Counted from the stretch's first letter, positions 44,301 through 54,573 are shown. The stretch is 64,000 bases of DNA from Owenia fusiformis (GCA_903813345.2 CAIIXF020000012.1:21528184-21592183), one strand, 5' to 3'. A program made the numbers and translations. The notes: generated by a model not told the origin, from the sequence alone.

Positions 44301-47300
44301 TATTATTGGAATGGCAGCATGACTATGCCAATATTATTGGAATGGCAGCATACTATTGATATTAGTATAATATAATTCAAATATAATTCAAATATTTTTT
44401 TCTGTTGAGGTGAATTCCTGTGCAATTCCTCTTGTGAAAGTTGCATTGAATATTGAACACTGTTTTTCCTCACTCTGAAGATATTCACTGATGTCTTTTT
44501 GTTGACTTTTACCGTGTTGAATATCTGAATGGAGATTACCATGAATTCAATCGATGATATAAAAGAACTGTGGCGAATACAAGTCAAGATTCCTAGTCAA
44601 GAGTAGGTCATAGACAAATTAGAGGGTGAGGAATATGACAGTGAATAATAATTCTAGCTGTTCCATTATAGTTTAGTGAAATAGAAGTGAAGTTACTAAC
44701 ATTGGTTCTAAATTTGGATAATGCATACTTAACAAAATCGACACTTTTGTCAGAGTGCTAGATTTTCTATTTCTATTAGCCCTGTGATACCTGCTTAGTA
44801 AGGAAGAAATATTTATAGTTTAAAGAAAATATGAATGTACGACAACTTCAGGAAAGAAAGAAGAGCTAGCGGGCCAGAATCTGAGCATTTTAAGGCTCTT
44901 TATAATTAGAGGAAGTCAGTTTCTGAATTTTAACAGGCCAAAGCTAAAGGAGAACCCTACCGTGACAGGCATAGTCCCCTCCACCGTCTATATTGTTTGG
45001 CCACTGGCAGGAACATGTCTCAGGGTCGAAGTTGAGTGGTTTCATGCACCATCTTTCATAGGCTTGGAAGCCGTCATTTGTGGCCTCACATTGGTAATAC
45101 TTGCATTGATTTCCATCAAATGGAAAATAACCGCCAATACATTGTTCTAAAATCAGAATAAAAGTAATCTTGGATGTTATTAATATCAAAGCTCATATTT
45201 CTTCACTGGGATTAAACGAATTACACAGCCATTGTGTCTATGCAAAAATGGCCTGCCTTCCGATAGTAAGTTTTCGTAAGATCTTTTGGTTTTAAACCCA
45301 TTTTTCGGACATTCCTTCTCCATGATCGTAATCATGCAGTAAGAGCATAATCTCTCGTTTGAAATGATATTATAGATATTCATCTATCATCAACACAAAG
45401 CGATGAATTCACAGTGTTAGTCCCCCGTGTTACAAAAATGAGGAACTGAAAGAGCTAACAGGGCGCTTCGTGATGATGCTGGGTGAATCTACTACGTAAT
45501 TACATTTTTTAATCATGGGCTCTCTTGAAAGCACATGTTTTAATCAAGAAACCATGGGCTAATGTCATGCATACGATGATGGAGAAAATCGTTCAAGGAA
45601 TTGGTTTAAATGGAGAGAAAATATCTTTCTAAAATCTGCTAATCGCACTCTTTGTGTTGCACAGACACAGTGGCTGTATTTACGCTAAGTGCCAGTTATA
45701 AGTGCTTCCGAATGCAGCCGGCGCTATACTGTTTAATATTAGGTTTTTCTCACTTGCATAAGTTCCATGTCGTGTTGAAATGATTAAGGAAATATACACA
45801 ACCAGCTTGAATACAAGTAAAAATTTTTTTAAATACAATTAAAATTCAGTCGTTGAACATTGTACTTATGTCTTCGAATTCCCATTTAGTTAAAATTGTA
45901 ATTTCTTCTACCTATTTAGTAAAATTCTAATTAATTTTTCGTGTTTAATTCTACAGATTAGCCTAAACTCACCCTCTGTTGCCGGAACAGCTGCAATGAA
46001 TGAAATAAAGCACAATTAATCATGTACATGTACACTGTGTTGTGTTCAGAAATGAAAGAAAACTAAAACATAATTTAAATCACTTGCATGTACGTGTGTT
46101 GTGTTCAGAAATAAAAGAAATAAAACATAATTAATCAAATGCATGTATGTGTGTAGTGTTCAGGTGGCCAAATATTTTGAGATATTCTAAATGTTGACCG
46201 TGTCATACCGTCACTTGATTTCCTAAATTATCGCGAATTTGTTCTTGCGTACAATGTTCATTTGTTTCACTCGATTAATCCGATGCAACCGACGTATTTT
46301 CATGAAACGAATGGTCGAGGAGAATGAGAAGCTACCTGAAGATATTGTACTCGTTCAAATGGCGCCAGAATTATGTCAGAACAACATTTAGGAGTTAGGA
46401 CATAATCATTTCCGCTCCCTGGATTCTCATCTCTCTGGATCAGAGTTTCATGAAATACTTGTTTTATTTGGCATTCCTTTGATAGACAATGCAAGTGGAA
46501 TACATACTAGTATTTTGTAATTTTGTAAAAAAGCGCAGACACTAGAGGTTTTCGGATAATCGAAATCCCAAGTTTGGCTGATGCGAGCTTGATTAACAAG
46601 GTTTTTGCCATAACTACCTTTGAATTCGAAAATGCAATGCGCGATTTTATCCTAGAAACGAAACTTATTAACTACTTTGTAAAGAAGGGCGTACGCAGCA
46701 GTAATGCCTTGGTCACATTTGCTCCAATTCTCTACGGCGACCAGCCGATTGAGAATTTTGTTCAAAATTGAATACACTATTGAACAAACACTCAATCGGG
46801 CGGGCGCCGGCCGATGGATCGGAGCAAATGTGACCAAGGTATTAGGCTGAATTCTATATCAAAGACAAAACTTTTAGGGATCATTTCTAAAGTATGCTAC
46901 GCAGGGCATTAGGGAAAATTGACACCGGGTGAGATGAGGATTTACACCTAATAATCTGACGGTTCAGTTTGGTCAAGCCGGAATATTTCAGAGAAAAGAA
47001 ACACACCGCCTCCCGGAGACTCACACTCACAACCATATGAATATTGAAGTAGGGCTACTATGTAATTTTAATGATTGAATATAGTTAAACCTAGGCTTGT
47101 CTACATTTTTTAATAAATCATCATAAGGCCACAACTAATATAAATCATAATACTTCCTTGTTTGGAAGGGATTTAAAGCAACTATTGGTATATTGCGACT
47201 CCGAATTTGTAATTTAGTTTTTCAACTTTTCAACTAGATATGCTAATTTGTTAGGTCGTCTAAAACGTTAAAATGCAATTTTTGAAACTGGGATTTGAAT

Positions 47301-47394
47301 TTGATGTAATGTACTTACGTTCTATTGTTTCATAATCGACAAAGGCGTTCGCCACCGACAGTGTTGCCACTAACGCCAAAAGGTGGCACCGCAT
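32206..47394 (-). CDS. Gene B: secreted CBM14 / laminin-G-like protein, 407 aa (12 coding exons, one alternative pair)
   Basis: Joined on the minus strand: 47394-47319, 45990-45973, 45146-44961, 43404-43339, 43275-43210, 38582-38397, 36649-36445, 36319-36166, 35793-35782, then either 34808-34718 or 34291-34201, then 32539-32478 and 32307-32206. The sum is 1224 nt with all introns GT-AG. The order is signal peptide, CBM14-like domain, two acidic exons with CDMRGVFD and CNVRGEFD, second CBM14-like module, laminin-G-like region, stop TAG at 32206. Paralogous to gene A along its length. Inferred role: secreted chitin-binding matrix protein of Pif/BMSP type; no VWA domain is seen. Differences from gene A: a second acidic exon, a 12-nt microexon and two mutually exclusive versions of one exon. 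A 3' splice site 7 nt before the ATG implies a spliced 5' UTR. Confidence 0.9.
32478..32539 (-). CDS. Gene B exon 11
   Basis: 62 nt, phase 1 in and phase 0 out, donor GAT|GTAAGA. It reads ALDGTRLPLQFGQTAGFFTD. Read in phase 0 its first codons are GGG CGC TAG, so skipping exon 10 altogether gives a stop. Confidence 0.92.
32932..33040. repeat. Palindromic hairpin
   Basis: 'gttattcacc' and 'ggtgaataac' outer arms with 'atgatatgggga' and 'tcccatatcat' inside. It lies in the gene B intron between exons 10b and 11. Confidence 0.8.
33417..33672. mobile_element. hAT-like MITE (256 bp)
   Basis: Ends CACTGGCGGATCTGG and CCAGATCCACCCCTG, a terminus style common in hAT elements. The centre is full of 'ttgggcc' and 'ggcctt' words. 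I could not confirm an 8-bp target duplication. Confidence 0.6.
34201..34291 (-). CDS. Gene B exon 10b (alternative to 10a)
   Basis: 91 nt, phase 0 in and phase 1 out, acceptor 'tattccag', donor T|GTGAGT. It reads KRYFLYMSVGGIIKF then NQDMDEDQVNPPFT. Same length, phases and termini as 10a; closer to the single gene A version. Confidence 0.9.
34718..34808 (-). CDS. Gene B exon 10a (alternative to 10b)
   Basis: 91 nt, phase 0 in and phase 1 out, acceptor 'tattgtag', donor T|GTAAGT. It reads KRYFLWMDNDGYIIF then NQDLDEEITSPPFT. If spliced directly to 10b the junction codon is TAA, so both cannot be used together. Confidence 0.9.
34927..35210. mobile_element. Foldback element related to 62574-63113
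   Basis: Arms 'ggagcagcct' and 'aggctgctcc' plus 'cacaaacgtgtgtcag' and 'ctgacacacgtttgt'. The phrase 'ttttggtaacaaaatg' and the 'gttgtaggcagaat' block are shared with the element at 62574. Confidence 0.7.
35782..35793 (-). CDS. Gene B exon 9: 12-nt microexon
   Basis: Acceptor 'gtttacag', donor GAA|GTAAGA, phase 0 to phase 0. It encodes GDPE between the GGA end of exon 8 and the KRYF start of exon 10. Gene A has no equivalent. It can be skipped without changing frame. Confidence 0.6.
36166..36319 (-). CDS. Gene B exon 8
   Basis: 154 nt, phase 2 in and phase 0 out, acceptor 'taatgcag', donor GCG|GTAAGG. It reads NAADGVLVSNGNDDVPSSIE through LSVPYIMDGGA, the laminin-G-like core. Confidence 0.92.
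36445..36649 (-). CDS. Gene B exon 7 (start of laminin-G-like region)
   Basis: 205 nt, phase 1 in and phase 2 out, donor GA|GTAAGT. It reads VDCYFFPFWPETPLEDETNS through KQWLGRGWGIGFAVE. One codon shorter than in gene A. Confidence 0.92.
36715..37345. mobile_element. Element dense in TTGTCCG / CGGACAA words
   Basis: About twenty GTCCG or CGGAC words in both orientations in ~630 bp, clustered at the two ends and near the middle. Looks like subterminal transposase-binding repeats of a non-autonomous DNA transposon. Lies in the gene B intron between exons 6 and 7. Confidence 0.65.
37370..38360. repeat. Repeat R3, copy 1, interrupted by a CAC5 element
   Basis: 37370-37588 plus 38290-38360 together match the uninterrupted copy at 41655-42085 (shared 'gggtgcattgacttaacatg' and 'tttttgaaattttgggttag'). 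Confidence 0.8.
37589..38284. mobile_element. Foldback family CAC5, copy 2 (696 bp)
   Basis: Starts CACTGGTCAGTATCAAGCGA and ends TACTGGCCAGTG. AATAG is duplicated at 37584-37588 and 38285-38289. The long arms include 'gatggcggacgggaagtgtc' and 'gaattaaactactttatag'. The empty site survives in repeat R3 copy 2 near 42000. No coding capacity. Confidence 0.92.
38397..38582 (-). CDS. Gene B exon 6 (second Cys-rich CBM14-like module)
   Basis: 186 nt, phase 1 to phase 1, donor T|GTAAGT. It begins CCQPCISYPS and continues GFGPPYTIWANFSGYTYCGE, DFFCPNDGVFDRQTCTC. Confidence 0.92.
38681..39295. mobile_element. Foldback element, ~615 bp
   Basis: The left 'gctaattttgctatatatta' with 'aagttttctttt' mirrors the right 'agaaaagttatatagcaaaa'. 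Inner arms around 'attgacaaaggtatggttac' and 'gtaatcataactttgtcaat' pair too. Confidence 0.8.
39500..41140. repeat. Degenerate ~300-bp tandem array with C-rich runs
   Basis: Units contain 'aaagtgcccagaaagcacca', 'aatagca', 'ttgtaaaattttctaggggg' and 'cccctcacaccccccacaaa'. About five units start near 39640, 39955, 40150, 40410 and 40855. Poly-C runs up to ~20 bases (40327-40346). Confidence 0.8.
41655..42085. repeat. Repeat R3, copy 2 (uninterrupted)
   Basis: Matches the two halves of 37370-38360 without the CAC5 insertion and so records the empty site. Confidence 0.8.
42090..43205. other. Gene B intron 5 remainder
   Basis: No repeat or coding feature that I can support. A plus-strand frame at 42970-43227 runs across the gene B exon boundary and shows no domain. 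Confidence 0.4.
43210..43275 (-). CDS. Gene B exon 5 (second acidic exon)
   Basis: 66 nt, phase 1 to phase 1. It reads DDFETAPVTDLEECNVRGEF with a final D. Same length and motif as exon 4, from which it is separated by a 63-nt intron. Confidence 0.9.
43339..43404 (-). CDS. Gene B exon 4 (first acidic exon)
   Basis: 66 nt, phase 1 to phase 1, acceptor 'tttgcag', donor A|GTAAGT. It reads DPDDAPDISTLEECDMRGVF with a final D. Confidence 0.9.
43862..43950. repeat. Palindromic hairpin with GATATCAAA arms
   Basis: 'gaggtgatatcaaat' pairs imperfectly with 'cgatttgatattgggtttat', around 'acgagtgggcgaagcgaatctacgag', a loop wording shared with 28660-28690. Confidence 0.6.
44100..44352. repeat. 31-bp minisatellite, eight copies
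   Basis: Unit begins GCCAATATTATTGGAATGGC and ends with AGCATGACTAT. Copies differ by one or two bases. Each unit holds the near-palindrome CCAATATTATTGG. It lies in a gene B intron. Confidence 0.95.
44961..45146 (-). CDS. Gene B exon 3 (first CBM14-like chitin-binding domain)
   Basis: 186 nt, phase 1 to phase 1, acceptor 'gattttag', donor G|GTAGGG. It reads CIGGYFPFDGNQCKYYQC, then RWCMKPLNFDPETCSCQWPN, then DYAC. Confidence 0.93.
45973..45990 (-). CDS. Gene B exon 2 (18 nt)
   Basis: Acceptor 'attgcag', donor G|GTGAGT, phase 1 to phase 1. It adds PVPATE after the signal peptide. Very short, but the gene A paralogue has a 21-nt exon in the same place. Confidence 0.75.
46010..46165. repeat. 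Short tandem repeat, ~65-bp unit
   Basis: About two and a half copies of 'gcatgtacgtgtgttgtgtt' followed by 'cagaaataaaagaaa' and 'aaaacataatt'. Confidence 0.7.
46703..46848. mobile_element. Hairpin MITE (~146 bp)
   Basis: Arms 'atgccttggtcacatttgct' and 'agcaaatgtgaccaaggtat', with inner 'ccgattgag' and 'ctcaatcgg'. Confidence 0.85.
47319..47394 (-). CDS. Gene B exon 1 (signal peptide)
   Basis: 76 nt, ATG to donor C|GTAAGT, phase 1 out. It encodes MRCHLLALVATLSVANAFVD and a short tail. Acceptor 'acattgcag' lies 7 nt before the ATG, exactly as in gene A. Confidence 0.92.
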
Positions 47395-47419
47395 GATTCT
47401 CCTGCAATGTAAGGGACTA

Positions 47420-48800
47420 AGTTATCGGAAAATATTAACATGAATACAGAAACTACATGCCAATTGTACCTAGAATGGCCAAATACTAATCAGTTCTAAA
47501 GTTTTATACATTTAAACATTCCTGAAAATTTCAGTTGAATCCTTGAAATGATTTCGCTGGAAACCTGTAGACAAGCCTCGACAGACAACATTTTAGGACG
47601 GAATATTTCAGATGAACCCCTCAAACGGTTTGGTTGGAAGGCTATAGACAAGATGATCGGGACGCCCGCCCAGCAAACTGATCACAATAAAGCACCCAAG
47701 GGTGCCATTAAAACTTCATGAGATTTATCGAATGTTAAGAATATGAAAAGTTGACTCAATTAACCCTAACTGTTCTTTCAAAAACGCCATATTATTGCGT
47801 GAAATGTTTTGTAAACATTATTGCTTGGCCTTAAAGGGGTTTTAACCCAACAATCAGAAAGAAAATGCTCACATCTTGGGTCGGTGATATTAAAATGCCG
47901 GGGTTAAAAGGTGTTATACGATTTTCAAGAGATTCTAAAAATTAGGTAGCATAAGTAAAGAGAGATTCAAAGTATTTTCTCCCATTGTGGCATTGTTTGA
48001 TGTAAAACTCGTAGAGTTGTTATTTGAATATAAGTATCTTCATAATGTAAAAACAAAAAATGTCATGGACGTTGACAGTAAGTGGAATAGGTATCCATGG
48101 AAGATTAAAGCAATACCAATGATGTCCATTTTAAGTCGATGATGAACTTTCCGTATGCCACGTGAATAGTCAAAACACTTTGTATTCCAACATATTTTAT
48201 TTGGACATTTTTTTATCCTCCCTTTACTCGAAGCACGTTCCTGTTTTTGTGCATTTTCATGTATTTATTGTTATTGTAATTAACACTACATATTTCCATT
48301 CTGATTTAGGCTCATAATATTATCCCCTCTTACCTGTTTTATGATTTCCTTGTTCAAAGTTTTCGTTAACCCAGAAGTTGTAAATTTACCAATCCAGCAA
48401 ATGATGACAAGTTAAAACCCCAGAGCTATGAAAGTCATTAATCTTTTATGACATAATTGCTATATATGCTTCTCTTTCGCGTTATTGTATGTTATTTGTA
48501 GTCATTCATACAGTACAGTTTTACGAGACTCAAGTGTTTTTTTTAGAATAAATGACCGAACCCCCACATGTAACATAGTTATTGAGCTCGTTTTGAAAGA
48601 TAGAGCGGCAGTTTTAACATTATCTTGGCAAATAAATTCAGAATAAATTCTCTACTGTAAAAATTGTATTAGATGCTATCATACATATCGTTGAAATCGA
48701 TGATTTCACGCGCTCGTCGCAAGATTTGCGTTTGCGTCTGCGTTGCGTTTGCGTATCGACAATTTGTGCAAACGCAACTCCTGAGTTGCGTCTTATCCAG
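47420..48800. other. Gene B upstream region
   Basis: No coding feature. It should contain the gene B non-coding first exon and promoter, which I cannot place. Confidence 0.35.
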
Positions 48801-48801
48801 C

Positions 48802-51271
48802 CACCCTACACATAGAGCGCGAGTAAATTACTACGCTGGCTGCATTTGAAGAGACTATCTGGCTATTTCTCAACTTCTTTCTCATGGTTTACTTTTTGGA
48901 AGAAACTACTGACTTATTTAAGATATTAATGTATCTTATATGGGTGGCAAACCATATAGCATACTCTTAATTGAAGAAATATGACAAAAATATAGGAAAG
49001 TATGCCCACATAATGAATAAAATACGATGTAAAGTCGATAATTGAGAAAGTTACCGCGAAGTTTCCACTAAAGAATCTCAATATCCTCATATTATCACGT
49101 TAACTGAAGTATTATGAGAGTAGTATATACATTCCTAACATATTTTGCATCATTGATGTTATTTTGAAGAATTTTACCATTATTTTTCCTGAGGAAATCC
49201 CGAGATCAAATTTTTGGATGAGAGGACTACGCGTGTCAATATCAACCTCTTGGGATTAACACTACAACTTGAAAGATGCGATAGACTGCTCGATCAGATA
49301 TCGACCACTGATCCAGTGCTCATGTGTATCAAAAGCACATAGACTGTGGAATAACTCACTATAATATCAATTTGTTATAAAATTTCGAACTTTTATCAGT
49401 GGCGTAGCGTGGGTATTTTATGAGTGTACACCACGAGTGAGAGAAGCGAACGAGCTTTGAGGGGGGGGGGTTCTTTCCCTCAAGAAAATTTGAAAAAAAT
49501 AGATTGCATTTGAAGCGTTCTGGGGCGTTTTAAAATTAACGTGGGTCATTTCAATATCAAAAATTCACTTTTTTCTAAACTTTGAGAGTACGCTATGGCG
49601 TTTTATGCGTATATGACGCTACGCCACTGTTTATACTGGGAGGGTAGCATTAATTTTGATCTTGAGCAGTGTTTGATATGTCGTGCAATTTTACCAATAA
49701 ATATTTGGTTGCAATGTAGGCCTATATCCAAAGAAAGTTACTTATGTGCATTAAATATATACTGTACAAGTGTCGAACTCTGTAAACAATTTTTGCACAG
49801 GTAATTAACATTTTAAACAATAATGACCTTTTTTCAAGTGTAACTCTTTACTTTGGCCATGACCTTGGACCTTCAGATGACAGTGATACTATATACACCT
49901 AAACGGATTATTTTGCTGTACCATACATGATATTAAGCGACTTATTTCCAAAGAGATATCCTGGCTATACATACATGTACGGTATAGGGTTTGTCACTTG
50001 TGTGCATAAAAAATATGAATGGATATTGCATTTGTCTCTTAAGCTTAGTGCCACAACTGTTGACGATGGAAGGATGGACGGACAGACGGATGTCACTTAA
50101 TAATCTGCTGCTTCTTTCCAGCTGGACGGACGGACTGATGGAGAATTCAATACGTTCACACAGCTAAAAATGATGTAAACTGACATGCTTTATTTCCCAA
50201 ACTTTTCCAAGGGGACTCTAACACTTAAATTAAAGTTCCTAAAAATCCTCAAATACTGAGTAAGTTTGCAATAATCATTGGTCAAAGGGACTTCTATCAA
50301 GTCCCTACATATGGGCCTGGCAATAGTTGGATGACCAGTTAATGAAAGCACTAGCATAGTACTGTACCCCCACTGAAGACACAAATCCATATATTGTTTC
50401 TCAACCAGTATGTAAGTACTAGGTAGAGTTGAGGAGGTCCTTGGTGGAAGTAAAGCTCATAGCTACATGTATTCAAAATTTCATTGGGGTTGAATTTTGA
50501 ATTTTTGAACATTTCATTTTATTACTATTAATTACACTTATTGTCATATATTCATCGCTATCAATAATTATTCTTTTATTTGCGTTTGTCACTGCACTTG
50601 GTATAATTCTGGAGAAATTTATTGTTGTTATTCTTATATTGTTATTGATCCTGCTAATTTTTCTGAGCTTTAATTCATCATCTGGCCTGGGTGTATTTCA
50701 AGTAGGTGATGAATCGTATCTGTAAATTTCTTACATCTCCTGTTTGTGTTGCAATAGTAACATTCGAATCCTAGTCTGAAATAAAATGAAAACATTTTAG
50801 TATGCATTAGAATCATAAAATACTCACCCGCCGTAGTCCTCTCCTAAATTTTCGGCAGAGTTCTACTTAGGACTCGTACTGTAACAAATTCGGGCTATTA
50901 TAGGATCTAATGACATGCATAGATGGTGGATGGGGTCATCATCGTTCAATTGTCAGCTTACCTGGATAATTGGTAGCTTAGAAGTTGATCGAGAGGAAGA
51001 AATAAATGGAAATAATTTGGCGTTTTTTGGGAATTTGTTTTTATCTCAGCAGCACATGCCAATCGGTCGGCGTTTTATAGTAAGCTGTCAAACATAGGTA
51101 CTTTGAATATCATTCTTTTAAGAAATTCAATAATCGCTGGTATACAGCTTGAAAAACAATCAAAATGTTGGAAAGAAAACTTACCTCTCTTCAGCCATGT
51201 TTGAAATAGCCAGATAGTCTCTTCAAATGCAGCCAGCGTAGTAATATTGCGCGCGCTCTATGTGTAGGGTG
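48802..51271. mobile_element. TIR element, 2.47 kb
   Basis: 77-bp arms beginning CACCCTACACATAGAGCGCG and ending with the reverse complement; the inner words 'tactacgctggctgcatttg' and 'aagagactatctggctattt' are shared. The interior has no transposase frame and contains a hAT-like MITE at 49397-49629. Confidence 0.8.
49397..49629. mobile_element. hAT-like MITE (233 bp)
   Basis: Ends CAGTGGCGTAGCG and CGCTACGCCACTG, a widespread hAT terminus. Contains 'acgagtgagagaagcgaacgag' and a poly-G run. Confidence 0.8.
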
Positions 51272-51550
51272 TCAGCGCTCGTCCTTTTACAAGTAACAAT
51301 TCGAAGACAATGGAGAGGTTAAGCTTTGCATATATAATCGAAACTGAACCTGTACGTATCACTCGACCATATACAAATTCATGTAGCCTTCTCATATAAA
51401 TAGCCGTTCAAATCCAGTGTTTGTTTAGACTACACCATAGCGTGTAATGATTCTATAGTATGTCATTGATGCGGTTTTATAGCTGGTTTTCTAATACATA
51501 TTTTAAACGAGCTCGTTTCGTAAGATTTTTGGCGCTAAATCATGCATGTT

Positions 51551-51974
51551 CATTTTGCCACTCTTTGATTATTGTGATATTCTTTACGGATGTGCAAATT
51601 TGACAAAACTACAACTTTTAGACCGCCTTTACTATAAAGCTGCACTTATTTGTTCAGGTGCCATGCATGGAACATCAACCACAAAAGTGTTGAATACTTT
51701 AAATTGGCCCACACTCTCAACTAGACGTCAATATCATAGAGCTACCTTTATGTATAGAGCTCACAACAACTTGCTGCCTTCTTATGTTACTGAGATATTT
51801 GAACCACTAAAAAGAAATCAAACACATGTACTAAGACACCAACTTGACTATATTTTACCAGTTAAATCCAAATTTTATGAAAGATCTTGTATCTCAAAAA
51901 CAATATCAGAATGGAATCTACTGCCATCTGATATAAAGAACTCATCTAGCTTAAGCATATTTAAATTCAATTAA
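51551..51974 (+). pseudogene. Outer LINE, C-terminal RT-associated coding (first part)
   Basis: Reads ILPLFDYCDILYG, then RRQYHRATFMYRAHNNLLPS, VLRHQLDYILP and SEWNLLPSDIKNSSSLSIFK, the region that follows the RT core in CR1/Jockey-type LINEs. It stops where the inner LINE is inserted. The start is set by 5' truncation, not by a real initiation codon. Confidence 0.85.
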
Positions 51975-54203
51975 TTCAATTCAATTCAATTCAATTATTT
52001 ATTTCATAATTCTTATATAATATACACTATAAAAACAAGCCGCTAGACACCCTAGTGGGTATATGTTGCGGTTTAACAGAAATCATTAAAATGACAACTA
52101 GACTACATATAAAAGAAAACACTTATATTATGTTACATGTAGGTATATAAAAATGGTATTAACAATTAATCTAAGGATGTACAATGTAAAAAATGTTACA
52201 AAAATCGGGTACCAGTATAAAATCAACAGTATAGTATGATATTGGTATTATACATTATCGATAGATGAGTAGTTTTTTATATGAAGATTTGAAAATATTT
52301 AGAGTGGAGCATTTTTTAATATCATGTGGTAGAGCATTCCAAAGATTAGGACCCAGATAGCGAAGGGAAAGTTTAGAGCATTTAGGGATATGAAAATAAT
52401 GCAATTGTCTTGTGTAATGATGATGAATATTAATGTTGATATCAAACAAGTCTTGAAATAGATTTTTTGGAAGACTGGGGTGCTTATTAAAGATTTTGTA
52501 CATGAACTGACCAGTACAATATCTGTTGACATCAAAAATATTTAATATTCTAAGATCTTTAAATAGGGGAGCGGAGTGAGAAAGTCTATCCTTATTTAAA
52601 GCTAGCCTTAAGAATTGTTTCTGCAGTTTATGTAGACGATCATGAAATGATTTAAATGTGTTACCCCAGATTATGTTGCAATAATTTAATTGAGAGTGTA
52701 TCAATGAGTAGTAAATTGTTTTGAAACTGTCTATTTGAAGTAGATGTTTAATGTGATAAAGAGAACCAATGACGCGAGAAATCTTTGTTTCAACAGATTT
52801 TATGTGCTCTTTAAATTTCAAGTTTTTATCAATAATAATTCCAAGAAAGTCAATTTTTTCCCGGAAATTTATGTTCTCATTGCGTATTTTAAGATTCAGA
52901 TTTGTTTGATTTTTTTGGGGTCCAAATAGAATAGCATTGGTTTTGCCAATATTAAGTGAAAGTTTGTTTGCTTTTATCCAGTCATCCAATAATATCAAGT
53001 TTGCATTAGTTCTAGTCATGAGTTCATTTAAATCATAATCACTATCAAGAAGATTGGTGTCATCAGCAAACATAATAAATTTTAGATTAGGGGCAACAAA
53101 AGGCAGATCATTTATGTAAAGAATAAATAATAGTGGTCCAAGTACCGAGCCCTGCGGAACACCACAATTTAGAGATGATTGTTTAGATTCATAATTGTTA
53201 ATGGTGACATATTGTTTGCGGTCTTTTAAATAACTTTCAAACCAGGACTTAGCTATTCCTCTGATGCCATAATATTCAAGTTTTTGTATCAAAATGTCAT
53301 GATTAATTGTGTCAAAGGCCTTGGAAAAATCTAATGTTATGCCAATGCTTGTTTTCCCCAAATCAGTTGATTTTCGAATTTGTTCAATGAAATATAAAAT
53401 GGCCATGTAGGTAGAGTTGAATTTCTGAAATCCAAATTGATAAGTAAAAATAATTTCAAAATGTTCTAAAAAACCAGTGAGTTTGGCGTGCATGAGCTTT
53501 TCTAACAATTTAGAAAATACAGATAAAACTGAAATTGGTCTATAGTTCGAAGGATTTGTAGTGACACCTTTTTTAAATACAGGTGTTACTTTGGCCAATT
53601 TGAGGGCGTCTGGGAAAATACCAGATTTAAAAGATAAGTTAAATATATACAAGAGTGGATCAATTAAAAACTGTCTTGCAGACTTAATAAGTGATGGTAG
53701 AATCCCATCAGGTCCAGGCGAGGAAGATTTTAGAAGACACATTTCTAATTCAAGCTCAGTTTTTGAGGTCTTTTTGAGATAAATAGATGATTGAACTTTT
53801 TGAGCTCTAGCTAGGTATTCATTAAAGCATTTTTTGGATTTTGGAATCTCCTTGGCTAGATTTTTACCAATATTGGTAAAAAAAATTATTAAATCCATTG
53901 GAAATGATTTCATGATCTGTTGTTTCCTTTCCATTTATAGTGAATTTAGATGGCAATGCAGCTTTTTTGTTTTTTCCAAGTAGTTCATTAATGATAGACC
54001 AAGACTTTTTAATGTTACCACTTACTTCGGCAAACTTATTTTGATAATGTGTACGTTTTGAGTATTTAATTATGTGCTTAAGTTTATGGTTGAAGGACTT
54101 GTAAGCTTTTCCTGTTTTGCAACAGGGATTTTTCAAATATTTGGTATATAGCTTATTTTTAGTTTTGGCAGAAGCCTTAAAAGAAATATTTTTAACGAAA
54201 CTG
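51972..54203 (-). mobile_element. Inner LINE with (TTGAA)n-type tail, 5'-truncated
   Basis: Inserted in the outer LINE on the opposite strand. The 3' end carries a short microsatellite 'attgaattgaattgaattga' instead of poly(A). The 5' end stops near 54203, where outer-LINE sequence resumes. Exact target duplication not resolved. Confidence 0.85.
52255..54203 (-). pseudogene. Inner LINE reverse transcriptase ORF (one frameshift)
   Basis: The main frame, 53934-52255, is 559 codons without a stop. RT motifs in order: SPGPDGILPSLIK, NYRPISVLSVFSKLLEKL, the first catalytic Asp in LDFSKAFDTINHDIL (residue ~202), GVPQGSVLGPLLFILYINDL and the FADD box (residues ~289-292), then LGPNLWNALPHDIKK near the end. 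The part before the RT core (FVKNISFKAS... to ...NGFNNFF) lies in another frame at 54203-53864, so a length change in the A run at 53878-53885 broke the frame. No endonuclease domain remains. CR1/Jockey-like; the clade is uncertain without a tree. Confidence 0.88.
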
Positions 54204-54573
54204 TCATTAACTCATCAGAACTGTCCATCTCAAGAAACCAAGAAATTATATTTAACAGAGTACGATGTGATTTCATTTTCAAGGCTCACCTATACTCGCA
54301 TAACTTTACCAATGTAAATTCCCCCATCTGCTCATGTGGTATTAACAGTGAAACAACCAGCCATGTGATTTTTCGATGTAACTTGAGATTAACATTCTGG
54401 ACTGAATTAGAAAACCAACTAAAAAATATGAATATACAATACTCCCGTAAATATAAGACACAACGTGATAAACTTTCTCTGATCCTCAATGGTAATAAAA
54501 CATTAAGTAGAGCTGAGAATCTGATTGTTTTAAAGTGCAGTGCCATTTTCTTCGAGCGATGTGTAAATGTCTG
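54204..54573 (+). pseudogene. Outer LINE, C-terminal end (second part)
   Basis: After the inner LINE the outer frame resumes with RVRCDFIF, then PICSCGINSETTSHVIFRC (C-x-C...H-x4-C, zinc-finger-like tail) and ends at ERCVNV plus stop at 54571-54573. Confidence 0.8.

Noticed and set aside
44100-44352. CRISPR-like array of 31-bp repeats
   Set aside because: Units are contiguous with no spacers and the surrounding DNA is an intron of a eukaryotic gene; it is a minisatellite.
46300-46494. Possible extra gene B exon between exons 1 and 2
   Set aside because: A donor-like site exists, but there is no paralogous exon in gene A and no matching acceptor with the right phase.
9799-47394. VWA domain expected for a true Pif/BMSP protein
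   Set aside because: No MIDAS-type DxSxS exon was found between signal peptide and first CBM14 domain in either gene; the resemblance is limited to the CBM14 and LamG parts.
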